This document shows, one piece after another, positions 8,880 through 16,932 of a DNA stretch of 55,404 nucleotides; positions within the stretch are counted from its first letter, which is position 1; every line of letters starts with the position of its first letter. Source of the DNA: Bacillota bacterium (GTDB lineage Bacteria > Bacillota > Clostridia > Peptostreptococcales > Anaerovoracaceae); NCBI GenBank assembly GCA_025361765.1, contig JANYJS010000042.1:1-55404 (forward strand). The letters are read 5' to 3'. The notes below the pieces were generated by a model. The model worked only from the letters and a program-made list of their open reading frames with translations, was not told the DNA's origin and did no database searches. The translations under genes and the position numbers were made by a program.

Positions 8880-10670
8880 ATGCAAAAATATTTCGAAATT
8901 AAAAACTTGATAATAAACTATAAAACCTTCGAAGGAACAAAAGAAATCCTGAACATTGACTACCTAGGCATTGATAAGGCGGAAACTTTTGGCCTTGTTG
9001 GCGAGAGCGGTTCGGGAAAGACTGTCCTGGCGCTGACCCTGCTAAAACTTCTGGCTGTACCGCCAGGAGAAATAGCCAGCGGAGAAATTTGGCTGGATGG
9101 GGAAAATTTGCTGATAAAATCTGAAAGCGAAATGCAAAAAATCCGCGGCAATAAAATTTCCATGATTTTTCAGGATCCCATGTCAACCCTGAACCCTGTG
9201 TTTACCGTTGGCTACCAGATGACTCAGGTTATTATTAAAAATCAGAAACTTAACAAGAAAGATGCGGAGAAGAAAGCTATTGAAATGATTGGCATAGTCA
9301 AGCTTCCGGACCCAGAACGCATTATGGACAAGTATCCTCACGAACTTAGCGGCGGACAAAGGCAGCGCATTATCATTGCCATCGCCTTGTCCTGCGGCGC
9401 AGAATTTCTCATCGCTGACGAACCAACGCGAAATCTTGACGTTACCATACAGGCAGGAATCTTGAAGCTGATTCATGAGCTTCAGAAAGAATTTGGCATT
9501 ACCGTGCTTTTCATTGCCAATAATCTTGGCCTTGTTTCAGCCATCTGCGATAGAATGGGCATACTGAGAGAGGGAAAAATCATTGAACAAGGCACAGTTG
9601 ATGAGGTATTGAGAAATCCCAAGACTGATTATACAAAGCTATTGCTTAAGACTGTTACTCCCGCGAGGAAAAAAGATAAACAAGTTACCAGTACAACGTC
9701 AGAAGTCTTGCTTGAGGTCAAGGAGTTGCAGAAATATTTCCCGGTCAAAAGCATTTCTAAAGCCACAAAAAATCTGAACGTCAAGGCCGTTGATGGGGTT
9801 AGCTTTACCTTAAATAAAGGAGAGATCCTAGGTGTCGTTGGAGAATCGGGCTGCGGAAAATCAACCTTAGTCAACACCTTGCTTCTTCTTCATAAACCCA
9901 CACAGGGCAAAGTTTTTTTTGATGGACAGGATATATTCGCGCTGAACAAACATGATTTGCGCAAGGCCAGAAAAAATGTGCAGATTGTTTTCCAAGACCC
10001 ATTTTGGTCCCTTAATCCCAGGTGGCTGGTCAAGGATATCATCGGCGAGCCTCTGAAGGTTCATGAAAAGCTGACAGCTGATGAGTATTTGGCAGCGGTG
10101 AAGAAGCTCATGACTATGGTGGGACTTCCTCCCGAGGGTGCCTTTAAATATCCCCACGAATTCAGTGGAGGCCAAAGGCAGAGGATAGCAATCGCCAGAG
10201 CGCTTTCAGTTAGACCAAAGATGGTGGTTTTGGACGAACCCACATCGGCAATAGACGTTATGTCCCAGGCCCAGGTACTGGAAATGCTGGAAGAGCTCAA
10301 GAAAAACTTGCAGCTGACCTATATCATGATTTCTCATGATTTGAGTGTCGTCAACTATATGTCGGATAAGATTATTGTCATGTACCTAGGCAAAATTGTT
10401 GAATATGGGGAATCGGATATCGTCTTTAATAATCCGAAACACCCCTATACAAAAGCGCTTTTCAATGCTATCCCGGGGCTGCATACCAGAAACGTTTCTG
10501 AACTTGCCATCATAAAAGGCGAGGTGCCCAGCGCAATCAATCCGCCAAAGGGCTGCAGATTTCACCCAAGGTGCAACTACTGCATGGAAATCTGCAAAAC
10601 AAAAGAGCCGGAGGCTGTGACTTTCGAAGGCCGCCTAGTGGAATGCCACCTATATGGAGAAGGGAATTAA
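8880..10670 (+). CDS. Fused double ATPase subunit (DppD-DppF type) of the peptide ABC importer
   Basis: Drives the importer by ATP hydrolysis on the cytoplasmic side. The 596 residues hold two nucleotide-binding domains. Domain 1 has Walker A GESGSGKT (41-48), LSGGQ (156-160) and Walker B with D180/E181. Domain 2 has Walker A GESGCGKS (321-328), FSGGQ (428-432), DEPTSAID and switch His486 in ISHDLS. A C-terminal oligo-HPY region follows, with a cysteine cluster (C559, C565, C568, C572, C589) as in DppF-type proteins. Odd: in domain 1 the switch histidine position reads FIANNLGLV (Asn214) and the D-loop reads RNLD, so the first catalytic site appears degenerate. The start is ATG at 8880 after AGGGGGCAAGG. 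Separate DppD and DppF genes are more usual; fusions are known (GsiA type). Confidence 0.93.
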   Translation: MQKYFEIKNLIINYKTFEGTKEILNIDYLGIDKAETFGLVGESGSGKTVLALTLLKLLAVPPGEIASGEIWLDGENLLIKSESEMQKIRGNKISMIFQDPMSTLNPVFTVGYQMTQVIIKNQKLNKKDAEKKAIEMIGIVKLPDPERIMDKYPHELSGGQRQRIIIAIALSCGAEFLIADEPTRNLDVTIQAGILKLIHELQKEFGITVLFIANNLGLVSAICDRMGILREGKIIEQGTVDEVLRNPKTDYTKLLLKTVTPARKKDKQVTSTTSEVLLEVKELQKYFPVKSISKATKNLNVKAVDGVSFTLNKGEILGVVGESGCGKSTLVNTLLLLHKPTQGKVFFDGQDIFALNKHDLRKARKNVQIVFQDPFWSLNPRWLVKDIIGEPLKVHEKLTADEYLAAVKKLMTMVGLPPEGAFKYPHEFSGGQRQRIAIARALSVRPKMVVLDEPTSAIDVMSQAQVLEMLEELKKNLQLTYIMISHDLSVVNYMSDKIIVMYLGKIVEYGESDIVFNNPKHPYTKALFNAIPGLHTRNVSELAIIKGEVPSAINPPKGCRFHPRCNYCMEICKTKEPEAVTFEGRLVECHLYGEGN

Positions 10671-10741
10671 ATTGATTACAACTTGGAAGAGATTAAAAGG
10701 CCTAGGTTGCATAAGGCTGGCTATTAGAAAGGTAGAATGAG

Positions 10742-12433
10742 ATGTCAAAATTAGCCTTAATAAACGGTGATATCTGGATTATGGATGACCCAGGAAAAAC
10801 CTGTGAATCCGTTTTGATTGAAGACGGTCTTATCGCTCAAACCGGCACGACGGCTGAAGTTCTAGCTTCTGTTGAAAGAGGGAACCCGCCTTACTATAAA
10901 TATATGACTTTTGATAGTCAGCTTCTGGACAATTTGATTCAGGGGAACTACCCGAAGCATAATACGGTAAGGGTTATAGATCTTTGTGGAAAAACTGTTC
11001 TTCCAGGATTTATCGATACCCACATGCATCTTGAATCCTTCGCTTTGGCCATGCTCCAGGTTGATTTGAAATATCCGCTGATTAAAGACATAGAGGATAT
11101 AAAAGATGCCTTGCGTAGGGAAAAAAATGCAGATGGAAGGTGGATTGTCGGAAACCTCTATGATCACAACAAACTGACAGAAAAGTCCCACCCGACCAAA
11201 TGGGATTTAGACCAAGTGAGCCTGGATCAGCCCATATTGATCTTTCATATATCAGGGCATATGGTTTCCGTCAACTCAAAAGCTCTCGAAATAGCAGGAA
11301 TTGACTGCGAAACTCCAGATCCAGCAGGGGGCAGGATTGAGAGGACGCCTGAGGGTGAGCCAACGGGGGTTTTATTTGAAACCGCTTTCAATTTGGTTAT
11401 TGGCTATATTCCGCCTTATACTAGGGAAGAAAAAGCAAGTGCTTTGGATAAAGCTATGGCGCTATTGCTTGAAAAGGGCATTACCGGAGTTCATGATATG
11501 GGCGTCGAAGACTATACCATTGATTTGGAACTTTATCAGGATATTTATAAGCAGAAAAGACTAAAAACAAGGATTTCCATGCTTTATCCCTATGCATCGG
11601 CTGAGAAAGCGGCTTTCGATTTGGAAGATTGCACATCCGGGTTTAATGGACAGCTTGCACTAAATAACGACTTTATTAAACTCTTAGGTCTCAAATGCTT
11701 TTCCGACGGCTCTATGGTGGGTAGAACGGCGGCGGTCAAAAAACCATATAGGGATGGGTCTGGAAACGGCATGATGCTGCTAAACGAGGACCAGCTGAAA
11801 AAAATGGCAGGGCTGGCAAAAGACAAAAACCTTCAAATCGGCATACATGCCATCGGTGACCGGGCTCTCGAAAAGTGCCTGAATGCCTATGAAGCGGTGT
11901 TGAAGAACGATGCTCATAACAATCGCTTTAGAATCGAACATTGCGGAATTGGGAGCACGGAAGCTTTTGAACGCATGCAAAATATGAACATACTGGTAGC
12001 CTCACAGCCTCAATTTGTGAGGGATTTTGGAGATGGTATATTGCTGAATTATCATGGGGAGGTCATCCCCTGGATTTATGCCTATCGCAGCATGCTGGAC
12101 AAGGGGCTGCATCTTTCCTTCAGCTCGGATGCTCCCGTCACGGACCCGGATCCGCTTTTGACCATAAGATGCTCCGTAAATAGAAATACAGAAACAGAAA
12201 GACCATTTTGCCCGGAAGAAAACATCAGTCTTTATGAAGCTGTAAAATGCTATTCCTACGAAGGTGCTTATGCTTCTTTTGAAGAGGATAAAAAAGGCAT
12301 GATAAAACCTGGATATTTTGCGGACATGGTCATCTTGACCGACCGACTAACCTTGGACTCGCTCAGCAGCATTAGCGTTGAAAAAACACTGCTGGCCGGT
12401 GAGATCGAATTCTCTAAAGAAGAAGGTCTGTGA
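10742..12433 (+). CDS. Metal-dependent amidohydrolase, YtcJ-like
   Basis: A cytosolic hydrolase of the amidohydrolase superfamily (Amidohydro_3), 563 residues; substrate unknown. Seen: an N-terminal beta-sandwich start (SKLALINGDIWIMDD), the metal-binding GFIDTHMHLES (H94, H96), ISGHMVSVNSKALEIAG typical of YtcJ, further ligand segments IHAIGDRALEKCL and RIEHCGIG, and the catalytic-Asp segment SSDAPVTDPDPL. An extra stretch of about 30 residues lies between the N-terminal sheet and the HxH strand. It follows the ABC genes by 71 bp with its own AAAGG site, so it may hydrolyse an imported peptide-like or N-acylated compound (inference). Its 3' end overlaps the convergent hydF by 20 bp, and no terminator lies between them. 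Confidence 0.85.
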   Translation: MSKLALINGDIWIMDDPGKTCESVLIEDGLIAQTGTTAEVLASVERGNPPYYKYMTFDSQLLDNLIQGNYPKHNTVRVIDLCGKTVLPGFIDTHMHLESFALAMLQVDLKYPLIKDIEDIKDALRREKNADGRWIVGNLYDHNKLTEKSHPTKWDLDQVSLDQPILIFHISGHMVSVNSKALEIAGIDCETPDPAGGRIERTPEGEPTGVLFETAFNLVIGYIPPYTREEKASALDKAMALLLEKGITGVHDMGVEDYTIDLELYQDIYKQKRLKTRISMLYPYASAEKAAFDLEDCTSGFNGQLALNNDFIKLLGLKCFSDGSMVGRTAAVKKPYRDGSGNGMMLLNEDQLKKMAGLAKDKNLQIGIHAIGDRALEKCLNAYEAVLKNDAHNNRFRIEHCGIGSTEAFERMQNMNILVASQPQFVRDFGDGILLNYHGEVIPWIYAYRSMLDKGLHLSFSSDAPVTDPDPLLTIRCSVNRNTETERPFCPEENISLYEAVKCYSYEGAYASFEEDKKGMIKPGYFADMVILTDRLTLDSLSSISVEKTLLAGEIEFSKEEGL

Positions 12434-13682
12434 CTTTAGGCAGAATCCCTTTCATGTAGGCAATAGCTGTGCCGTAATTTGTCATGGGCACCTTTTGATT
12501 TTTAGACAAAAGTATGCGACTCATCATTTGCTTTCTATTGAACATGCAGGCGCCACAGTGAATAATTAGACTATAGGGGGTTAGGTCTTCGGCGAAATCG
12601 ATGCCGGTTTTGACGGTAACCTCCAGATTTTTGCCTGTAAAATCTCTTAACCAGCTTGGAAGTTTTTCTCTGCCTATGTCCCCCTGAAGTGCGTGGTGAG
12701 TGCAGGCTTCAGCAATGAGAACCTTGTCACCATCTTTTAAAGCGCCGATGACAGCTGCTCCGTCAGTAAAGACGCCTAAGTCTCCCTTGCACCTGGCCAT
12801 AAGGATCGAAAATGAGGTCAGCGGAATATCCTCTGGAAGAATAGCGTTCACCTGATCGAAAACCTGGGAGTCCGTAATGACTAAAGCAGGTGGAGTATTC
12901 AATTTTGATAAAAGAGCCTCGAGGCAATCTGTCGTTACGGTCATAAGAAGCCCTTTATGATCCAAAACATCTCGCATGATTTGAACCTGGGGCAGAATGA
13001 GGCGGCCTTTCGGCGCCTGAATATCTTGGGGCGCCACCAAAAGCACAATATCTCCTGGAGAAAAAAGATCAGAAACAATAGTGTCTTTTTCATAAAAAGG
13101 AACCTGGTTGACTAGTGCATTTTTTAATTCGGTAATGGAAGCCAGATCGTAAATGCTGGTTTTGACGAAGGGAACCGGGAAAGCATTTTTCAGCTCATCC
13201 AGCTTACCGGCAGGCGTTTTAGTTTCATCTTTGCCACGGGAGCCTTCATTGATACTGTCTGATTTTACCTTTTCATCTTGTATTTCTAGGTCGCATTTAT
13301 TTAAAACGCCGATAACCGGAATGTTGGCCTTGGCAAGTAGAGAATACCATTCAAGTTCAGACGAAAAATCTGAAGGCTCTGGGCCGTCGGCTGGAAAAAC
13401 CAGAAGAGCCATATCAGCCTTGCCAATGACTTCTTTTGTTTTAGCTACCCGAAGCTCCCCTAAATTGCCTATATCGTCAATGCCTGCGGTATCGATGATC
13501 ACAACAGGGCCAATTGGTAGAAGCTCCATGGCCTTATAAACCGGATCTGCAGTGGTGCCGGCAAATTCTGAAACCAGTGCGATTTCCTGTCCTGTTATGG
13601 CGTTGATCAGGCTCGACTTGCCGGCGTTGCGCCTTCCAAATATGGCGATATGCAGCCGATTTGCATTTGGTGTTCCTTGCAT
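12414..13682 (-). CDS. hydF: [FeFe] hydrogenase H-cluster maturation GTPase HydF
   Basis: Scaffold GTPase on which the 2Fe subcluster is assembled before transfer to the hydrogenase. Seen in 422 residues: P-loop GRRNAGKS (16-23), DTAG (64-67), NKCD (128-131), and the C-terminal Fe-S ligands CTH (C327, H329) with HCGAC (C376, C379), matching the CxH...CxxC pattern of HydF. Residues about 133-165 form a polar insertion in the GTPase domain. It is the last gene of the maturation operon, 57 bp after hydG, with ribosome site GTTAGGAGTG before the ATG. No hydrogenase structural gene is in the window, so the maturases must serve one encoded elsewhere. Confidence 0.95.
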   Translation of the reverse strand: MQGTPNANRLHIAIFGRRNAGKSSLINAITGQEIALVSEFAGTTADPVYKAMELLPIGPVVIIDTAGIDDIGNLGELRVAKTKEVIGKADMALLVFPADGPEPSDFSSELEWYSLLAKANIPVIGVLNKCDLEIQDEKVKSDSINEGSRGKDETKTPAGKLDELKNAFPVPFVKTSIYDLASITELKNALVNQVPFYEKDTIVSDLFSPGDIVLLVAPQDIQAPKGRLILPQVQIMRDVLDHKGLLMTVTTDCLEALLSKLNTPPALVITDSQVFDQVNAILPEDIPLTSFSILMARCKGDLGVFTDGAAVIGALKDGDKVLIAEACTHHALQGDIGREKLPSWLRDFTGKNLEVTVKTGIDFAEDLTPYSLIIHCGACMFNRKQMMSRILLSKNQKVPMTNYGTAIAYMKGILPKVTDLLL

Positions 13683-13695
13683 GATTCACTCCTAA

Positions 13696-13759
13696 CTTTA
13701 ATACTTTTTTTATAAATACAATCCCAGGTTAATGCTTTTTTATAAATACAAATCCCTAG
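13696..13759 (-). repeat. Tandem 32-bp duplication of the hydG 3' end
   Basis: Minus-strand copies 13759-13728 and 13727-13696 share the core GTATTTATAAAAAA and flanks (CTAGGGATT / CTGGGATT; GCATTAA / GTATTAA). The first copy contains the last hydG codons and stop; the second is non-coding and ends next to the hydF ribosome site. Confidence 0.75.
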
Positions 13760-15155
13760 TGCCGCTCTCAATTTTTTGAAGCTGCTCCCTTGTCATTTCC
13801 TGAACCTGTTCTGATTTGATGTCGGCAAGGGATTTTTCGATGAGGTCCGCACCTTTGGCTCTCAGTTCATCATCGGCATAATCCATCAGATATTCCTTGA
13901 AGGTCATCAAGGCATTGGGCAAACACACATTGTTGATTTGCCCTGATTTGGCAAGCCGCATGAATCTGTCTCCAGTTCGGCCCTGTCTATAACAGGCGGT
14001 GCAATAGCTTGGGATATATCCTGCATCACATAAGCCCTTGAGTATTTCTAGAGGCGATCTATGATCCTCCACATCAAATTGTTTGGTTTCAACTTTTTCG
14101 TGAGAAGACTCTTCGTATTCAGCCACATAGCCACCGACGCCGGTGCAGGATCCAGCGCTGATCTGGGACACGCCAGCCTTGATGACTTCCTCGCGGAAGT
14201 CTCCACCTTCTCGGGTCGACAAAATGATGCCGGTATAGGGAACGGAAAGTCGTAAAATAGCTACAATTTTGATAAATTCAGCATCTGTAACCATGTGAGG
14301 GTAGTCCGAAAGCTTCATTCCTTCCGCAGGCTTAAGCCTCGGGACAGAGATGGTATGTGGGCCAACGCCAAAAGCTTCTTCAAGGTGTTCCTTGTGAAGC
14401 ATCATGGCCACGGTGTCGTACTTGTAGTCATAAAGCCCATATAGGACGCCAAATCCCACATCTTCTATACCGCCTGCCATGGCTCTATCCATGGCCGTCG
14501 TATGATAATCATAATCGTGCTTTGGCCCACTGGGATGAAAAGAGGCATAGGATTCCCGATGATAGGTTTCCTGAAAAAGGATATAGGTTCCGATGCCAGC
14601 TGCCATAAGCTTGCTATAATTCTCAACTGTGGTGGCGGCGATATTAACATTGGCACGCCGGATGCTTCCGTTTTCAAAATGAAGGCCATAAATGGTTTCC
14701 ATAGCTTTTAGGATATAATCGATGGAGCAATTGATTGGGTCCTCACCTACCTCAAGGGCTAGCCGCTTGTGGCCAAGACCCTGGAGTATGCGCACTTCTT
14801 CTGCCAATTCCAACATGGTCAGTATTTTTCGAGGCATCTGATTATTGCTAACCTTGTAGCCACAATAGGTGCAGTTGTTCACGCAGTGATTGCTCAGATA
14901 AAGAGGAGCGAAAATGACGATGCGTTTTCCATATATCCGCTCCTTCATTTCGCCGGCGGCCTGCTTCATAATCTCAACCAGATTTTCATCTTCAACTGAA
15001 AGCAGGATCGCGGTTTCTTCGTGGGATAGCCCCTTGGCACCTTTGGCCTTTACGATTATGGAAAGAACCAGTTCTCTATCCTTGGATTCTTCTATAGCCA
15101 GGGAGAGAGACCTCCTGATTTCTTGATCATTGATAAATTCTGAAGTAACTTTCAT
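13740..15155 (-). CDS. hydG: [FeFe] hydrogenase maturation radical SAM enzyme HydG (tyrosine lyase)
   Basis: Cleaves tyrosine to give the CO and CN- ligands of the H-cluster. Seen in 471 residues: radical SAM cluster motif C91-x3-C95-x2-C98 in NHCVNNCTYCGY, the ThiH-like barrel, and the HydG-specific C-terminal cysteines C385, C388 (CTACYRQGRTGDRFM) and C411, which bind the second, labile-iron cluster and separate HydG from ThiH. Its ATG overlaps the hydE stop by 4 bp (ATGA), so the two are translationally coupled; AAAGGAC lies upstream. The protein ends in DLYL within a 32-bp tandem duplication. Confidence 0.96.
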   Translation of the reverse strand: MKVTSEFINDQEIRRSLSLAIEESKDRELVLSIIVKAKGAKGLSHEETAILLSVEDENLVEIMKQAAGEMKERIYGKRIVIFAPLYLSNHCVNNCTYCGYKVSNNQMPRKILTMLELAEEVRILQGLGHKRLALEVGEDPINCSIDYILKAMETIYGLHFENGSIRRANVNIAATTVENYSKLMAAGIGTYILFQETYHRESYASFHPSGPKHDYDYHTTAMDRAMAGGIEDVGFGVLYGLYDYKYDTVAMMLHKEHLEEAFGVGPHTISVPRLKPAEGMKLSDYPHMVTDAEFIKIVAILRLSVPYTGIILSTREGGDFREEVIKAGVSQISAGSCTGVGGYVAEYEESSHEKVETKQFDVEDHRSPLEILKGLCDAGYIPSYCTACYRQGRTGDRFMRLAKSGQINNVCLPNALMTFKEYLMDYADDELRAKGADLIEKSLADIKSEQVQEMTREQLQKIESGTRDLYL

Positions 15156-16171
15156 TGGACTGTCCTTTCTACTTTGAGTCCACGCTCTAAAACGAACTTT
15201 TCCAGTTCTTTGCGCTCTTCTAAAATGCTTTTGTCAAAAATCTTAGGGTTTGGATAAATTTCATACAACTTTCTGTAATGGTAAGGTTCAACCTTCTTCA
15301 TAATGACATTGGCTCCGGCCGACAGAGAGCTATATTTTTCTGTGGATTCAGTTTCGATTGAAGTGGTGGAGGGAAGATGCACTTTTTTTAACAGGATGCG
15401 GCTAAGGGCGACGCAGGCTATGGCTAAATCTGGTGATCCAGAGACTAAGCCGGCCAAGGGCGTATCTGGATGGGGAATATAGATGCCGATTCCAGCCATA
15501 TCCACAGAAAGCTCCTGAAGCAGCAGGATATCACGAGCTAGAGACTCCAGGGTCTGACCGGGAAGGCCCACCATGAAGCCGCTGCCGATCTGATATCCGA
15601 TGGATTTAAGATCCAAAAGACAGTCCATCCGCTTCTTAAAACTGGAATGGGGATGAAGTCCATTATAGAGCTTCTCATCTGAGGTTTCGTGCTTCAGCAA
15701 ATATCTGTTTGCACCATCTTTAAACCACTGTGTGTACTCTTCATGAGTTCTTTCTCCTATGCTGAGGGTTAAGATTAAATTGCCCAGCCCCTTAATGCTC
15801 CGGATAATCCGCGAAATGCTGTCAGCATCATAAGAAAAATCTTCCCCGGACTGGAGTATGATGGACCTGTATCCGGCGGCATAGGCTTCCTTCGCATACT
15901 TTAGTATGTCATTTTCAGTGAACCGGTAACGGGGAAGTTTAATATTTTCGCAAGAAAGTCCGCAGTAAGTACATGCGCAGCGGCAAAAACTTGAGAATTC
16001 AATGATCCCGCGCAGAATGATATTTTTGTCGTAAATTTTCTCTTTCACAGAGGTGGCTTTGGCATAGAGCGCGCCTCGGGAATCCACGGTCAGCAGTGAA
16101 ATGAGCTCATCTGGTGTGGCTTTTGATTCCTGGATGATTTTATCGATTAAAGCGCTTGCTTCCATTTTCAT
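15152..16171 (-). CDS. hydE: [FeFe] hydrogenase maturation radical SAM enzyme HydE
   Basis: Radical SAM enzyme acting on the HydG product during H-cluster assembly. Seen: the cluster motif in EFSSFCRCACTYCGL (CxxxCxxC), the following RYRFTENDILKYAKEAYAAG, and LQSGEDFSYD and GFMVGLPGQTLESLARD, all typical of HydE. The longest frame extends to a TTG at 16261 and would add 30 residues made of KKESCL repeats. I prefer the ATG at 16171: AAGGAG stands exactly 6 nt before it, the resulting 339-residue protein matches the usual family length, and no ribosome site precedes the TTG. The leader consists of tandem 18-bp repeats of the ribosome site (see that entry), so N-terminally extended forms from CTG codons cannot be excluded. 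The gene overlaps hydG by 4 bp. Confidence 0.93.
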   Translation of the reverse strand: MKMEASALIDKIIQESKATPDELISLLTVDSRGALYAKATSVKEKIYDKNIILRGIIEFSSFCRCACTYCGLSCENIKLPRYRFTENDILKYAKEAYAAGYRSIILQSGEDFSYDADSISRIIRSIKGLGNLILTLSIGERTHEEYTQWFKDGANRYLLKHETSDEKLYNGLHPHSSFKKRMDCLLDLKSIGYQIGSGFMVGLPGQTLESLARDILLLQELSVDMAGIGIYIPHPDTPLAGLVSGSPDLAIACVALSRILLKKVHLPSTTSIETESTEKYSSLSAGANVIMKKVEPYHYRKLYEIYPNPKIFDKSILEERKELEKFVLERGLKVERTVQ

Positions 16172-16174
16172 ATA

Positions 16175-16240
16175 AGACTCCTTTTTCAGACAAGACTCCT
16201 TTTTCAGACAAGTCTCCTTTTTCAGACAAGACTCCTTCTG
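16175..16240 (-). repeat. Tandem 18-bp repeats carrying AAGGAG upstream of hydE
   Basis: Full copies at 16175-16192, 16193-16210 and 16211-16228 plus a partial at 16229-16240. On the minus strand each unit reads AAGGAGTCTTGTCTGAAA. The copy next to the gene ends in TCTTATATG, so ATG stands where the other copies have CTG, always 6 nt from AAGGAG. Because the unit is 18 nt, the frame stays open through all copies. Confidence 0.9.
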
Positions 16241-16270
16241 AACATCTGTAACAGTGTACAAGAGTAGGAT

Positions 16271-16528
16271 TTATGACCTTGCCAGGGCTGACTTCACCTG
16301 GATACCCTCAATTTTGCCAAGTTTTCCAGTCATAGCACTGACCTGATCTGAAGTTCCGTCAACAATGAGAGAGATTACGCAAACCCCTCTTTGGGGATAA
16401 GGAATGCCGATTCTACCCACGATGAGATTAGCATGGGTGTGAAGGATTTTGTTCACTTCCTCTGATTTCTCATTATTCTCAATGATGATGCCAACGACAC
16501 CAAGCCGGTTGTCTATAGTGGTTTCCAT
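16271..16528 (-). CDS. TM1266-family putative iron-only hydrogenase system regulator
   Basis: An 85-residue ACT/ferredoxin-fold protein of the family named after Thermotoga TM1266, habitually linked to hydEFG and proposed, without firm proof, to regulate [FeFe] hydrogenase formation. Seen: RLGVVGIIIENNEKSEEVNKIL, VGRIGIPYPQRGVCVISLIVDG and DQVSAMTGKLGKIEGIQVKS over the whole length. It is the first gene of the minus-strand operon; AGGAGG precedes the ATG with proper spacing. About 90 nt upstream lies an intrinsic terminator that ends the candidate RNA, so the operon either has its own weak promoter in 16529-16620 or depends on read-through. Confidence 0.88.
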   Translation of the reverse strand: METTIDNRLGVVGIIIENNEKSEEVNKILHTHANLIVGRIGIPYPQRGVCVISLIVDGTSDQVSAMTGKLGKIEGIQVKSALARS

Positions 16529-16617
16529 AATATAATCCTCCTGTTTTACGATTTTGTAGTTTAGTTAACATAATCCTTGGATCCAAACTATAAAAATGAC
16601 TCGAAATAACCTAAGAA

Positions 16618-16646
16618 TTAAAAAAGCTTCGGCGGAACCGAAGCTT
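16618..16646 (-). terminator. Intrinsic terminator of the candidate structured RNA
   Basis: On the minus strand, stem AAGCTTCGG/CCGAAGCTT with loop TTCCG, followed by a T run ending at 16620. It lies upstream of the hyd operon, not after a protein gene on this strand. Confidence 0.88.
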
Positions 16647-16781
16647 AATAAACCTTAAACTTAGCTCTGCCCAATTACTCAGATGAAGAGACCTCAATCC
16701 TTGTAACACGGCGATCTACTGTATGATAGACACTATAATTTGACCGCCAAAGGAACGGATAAAAGCCCTTCCTTCAGAACT
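16622..16781 (-). ncRNA. Candidate structured RNA of about 160 nt upstream of the hyd operon
   Basis: No protein frame fits this stretch, yet it has a consensus -10 box at its 5' side and an intrinsic terminator at its 3' side. By eye a multibranch fold appears. P1 is AGTTCTG (16781-16775) with CAGAGCT (16669-16663). P2 is AAGGAA (16774-16769) with TTCCTT (16755-16750). P3 is GGCGGTC (16748-16742) with GATCGCC (16716-16710). A weaker helix lies in 16709-16671. I do not recognise a known riboswitch core. It could be a trans-acting small RNA, a 6S-like RNA, or a ligand- or metal-responsive leader of hydEGF whose terminator gates the operon. The remainder of the 390-bp gap between the TM1266-like gene and ubiX shows nothing else except the ubiX terminator. 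Confidence 0.55.
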
Positions 16782-16787
16782 GAATTT

Positions 16788-16816
16788 ATTATACCCCATA
16801 TATGTTAAAAAATAAA
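16788..16816 (-). promoter_or_regulatory. Probable promoter of the candidate RNA
   Basis: On the minus strand TATAAT at 16793-16788 is consensus; TTTATT at 16816-16811 is a weak -35 with a 17-bp spacer. Transcription would start near 16781, the base that begins the P1 stem. Confidence 0.5.
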
Positions 16817-16905
16817 CAATTATTTTCAGCAAACCTAACTGCATTTTATGAAGATAGCACTTTAGGCACTTGGAGCAAGGCTAGTTATAACATATCAATC
16901 GATAT

Positions 16906-16932
16906 AAAAAAAGACTCCCTAAGGCGTCTTTT
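16906..16932 (-). terminator. Terminator of the ndh2-ubiX operon
   Basis: On the minus strand AAAAGAC (16932-16926) pairs with GTCTTTT (16915-16909), with an inner CC/GG pair, and is followed by further T residues to 16906. The stem overlaps the ubiX stop codon. Confidence 0.75.

Noticed and set aside
12378-12569. Small ORF at the amidohydrolase/hydF junction
   Set aside because: It overlaps both well-supported genes and has no family resemblance.
16175-16240. Possible CRISPR-like array
   Set aside because: Repeats are directly adjacent 18-bp units without spacers, contain AAGGAG and sit in a gene leader; no cas genes.
16622-16781. T-box or SRP/6S RNA identity for the candidate RNA
   Set aside because: No AGGGTGGNACCGCG T-box sequence and no SRP apical GGAA hairpin pattern are visible; a 6S assignment needs a covariance search, so it is left unassigned.
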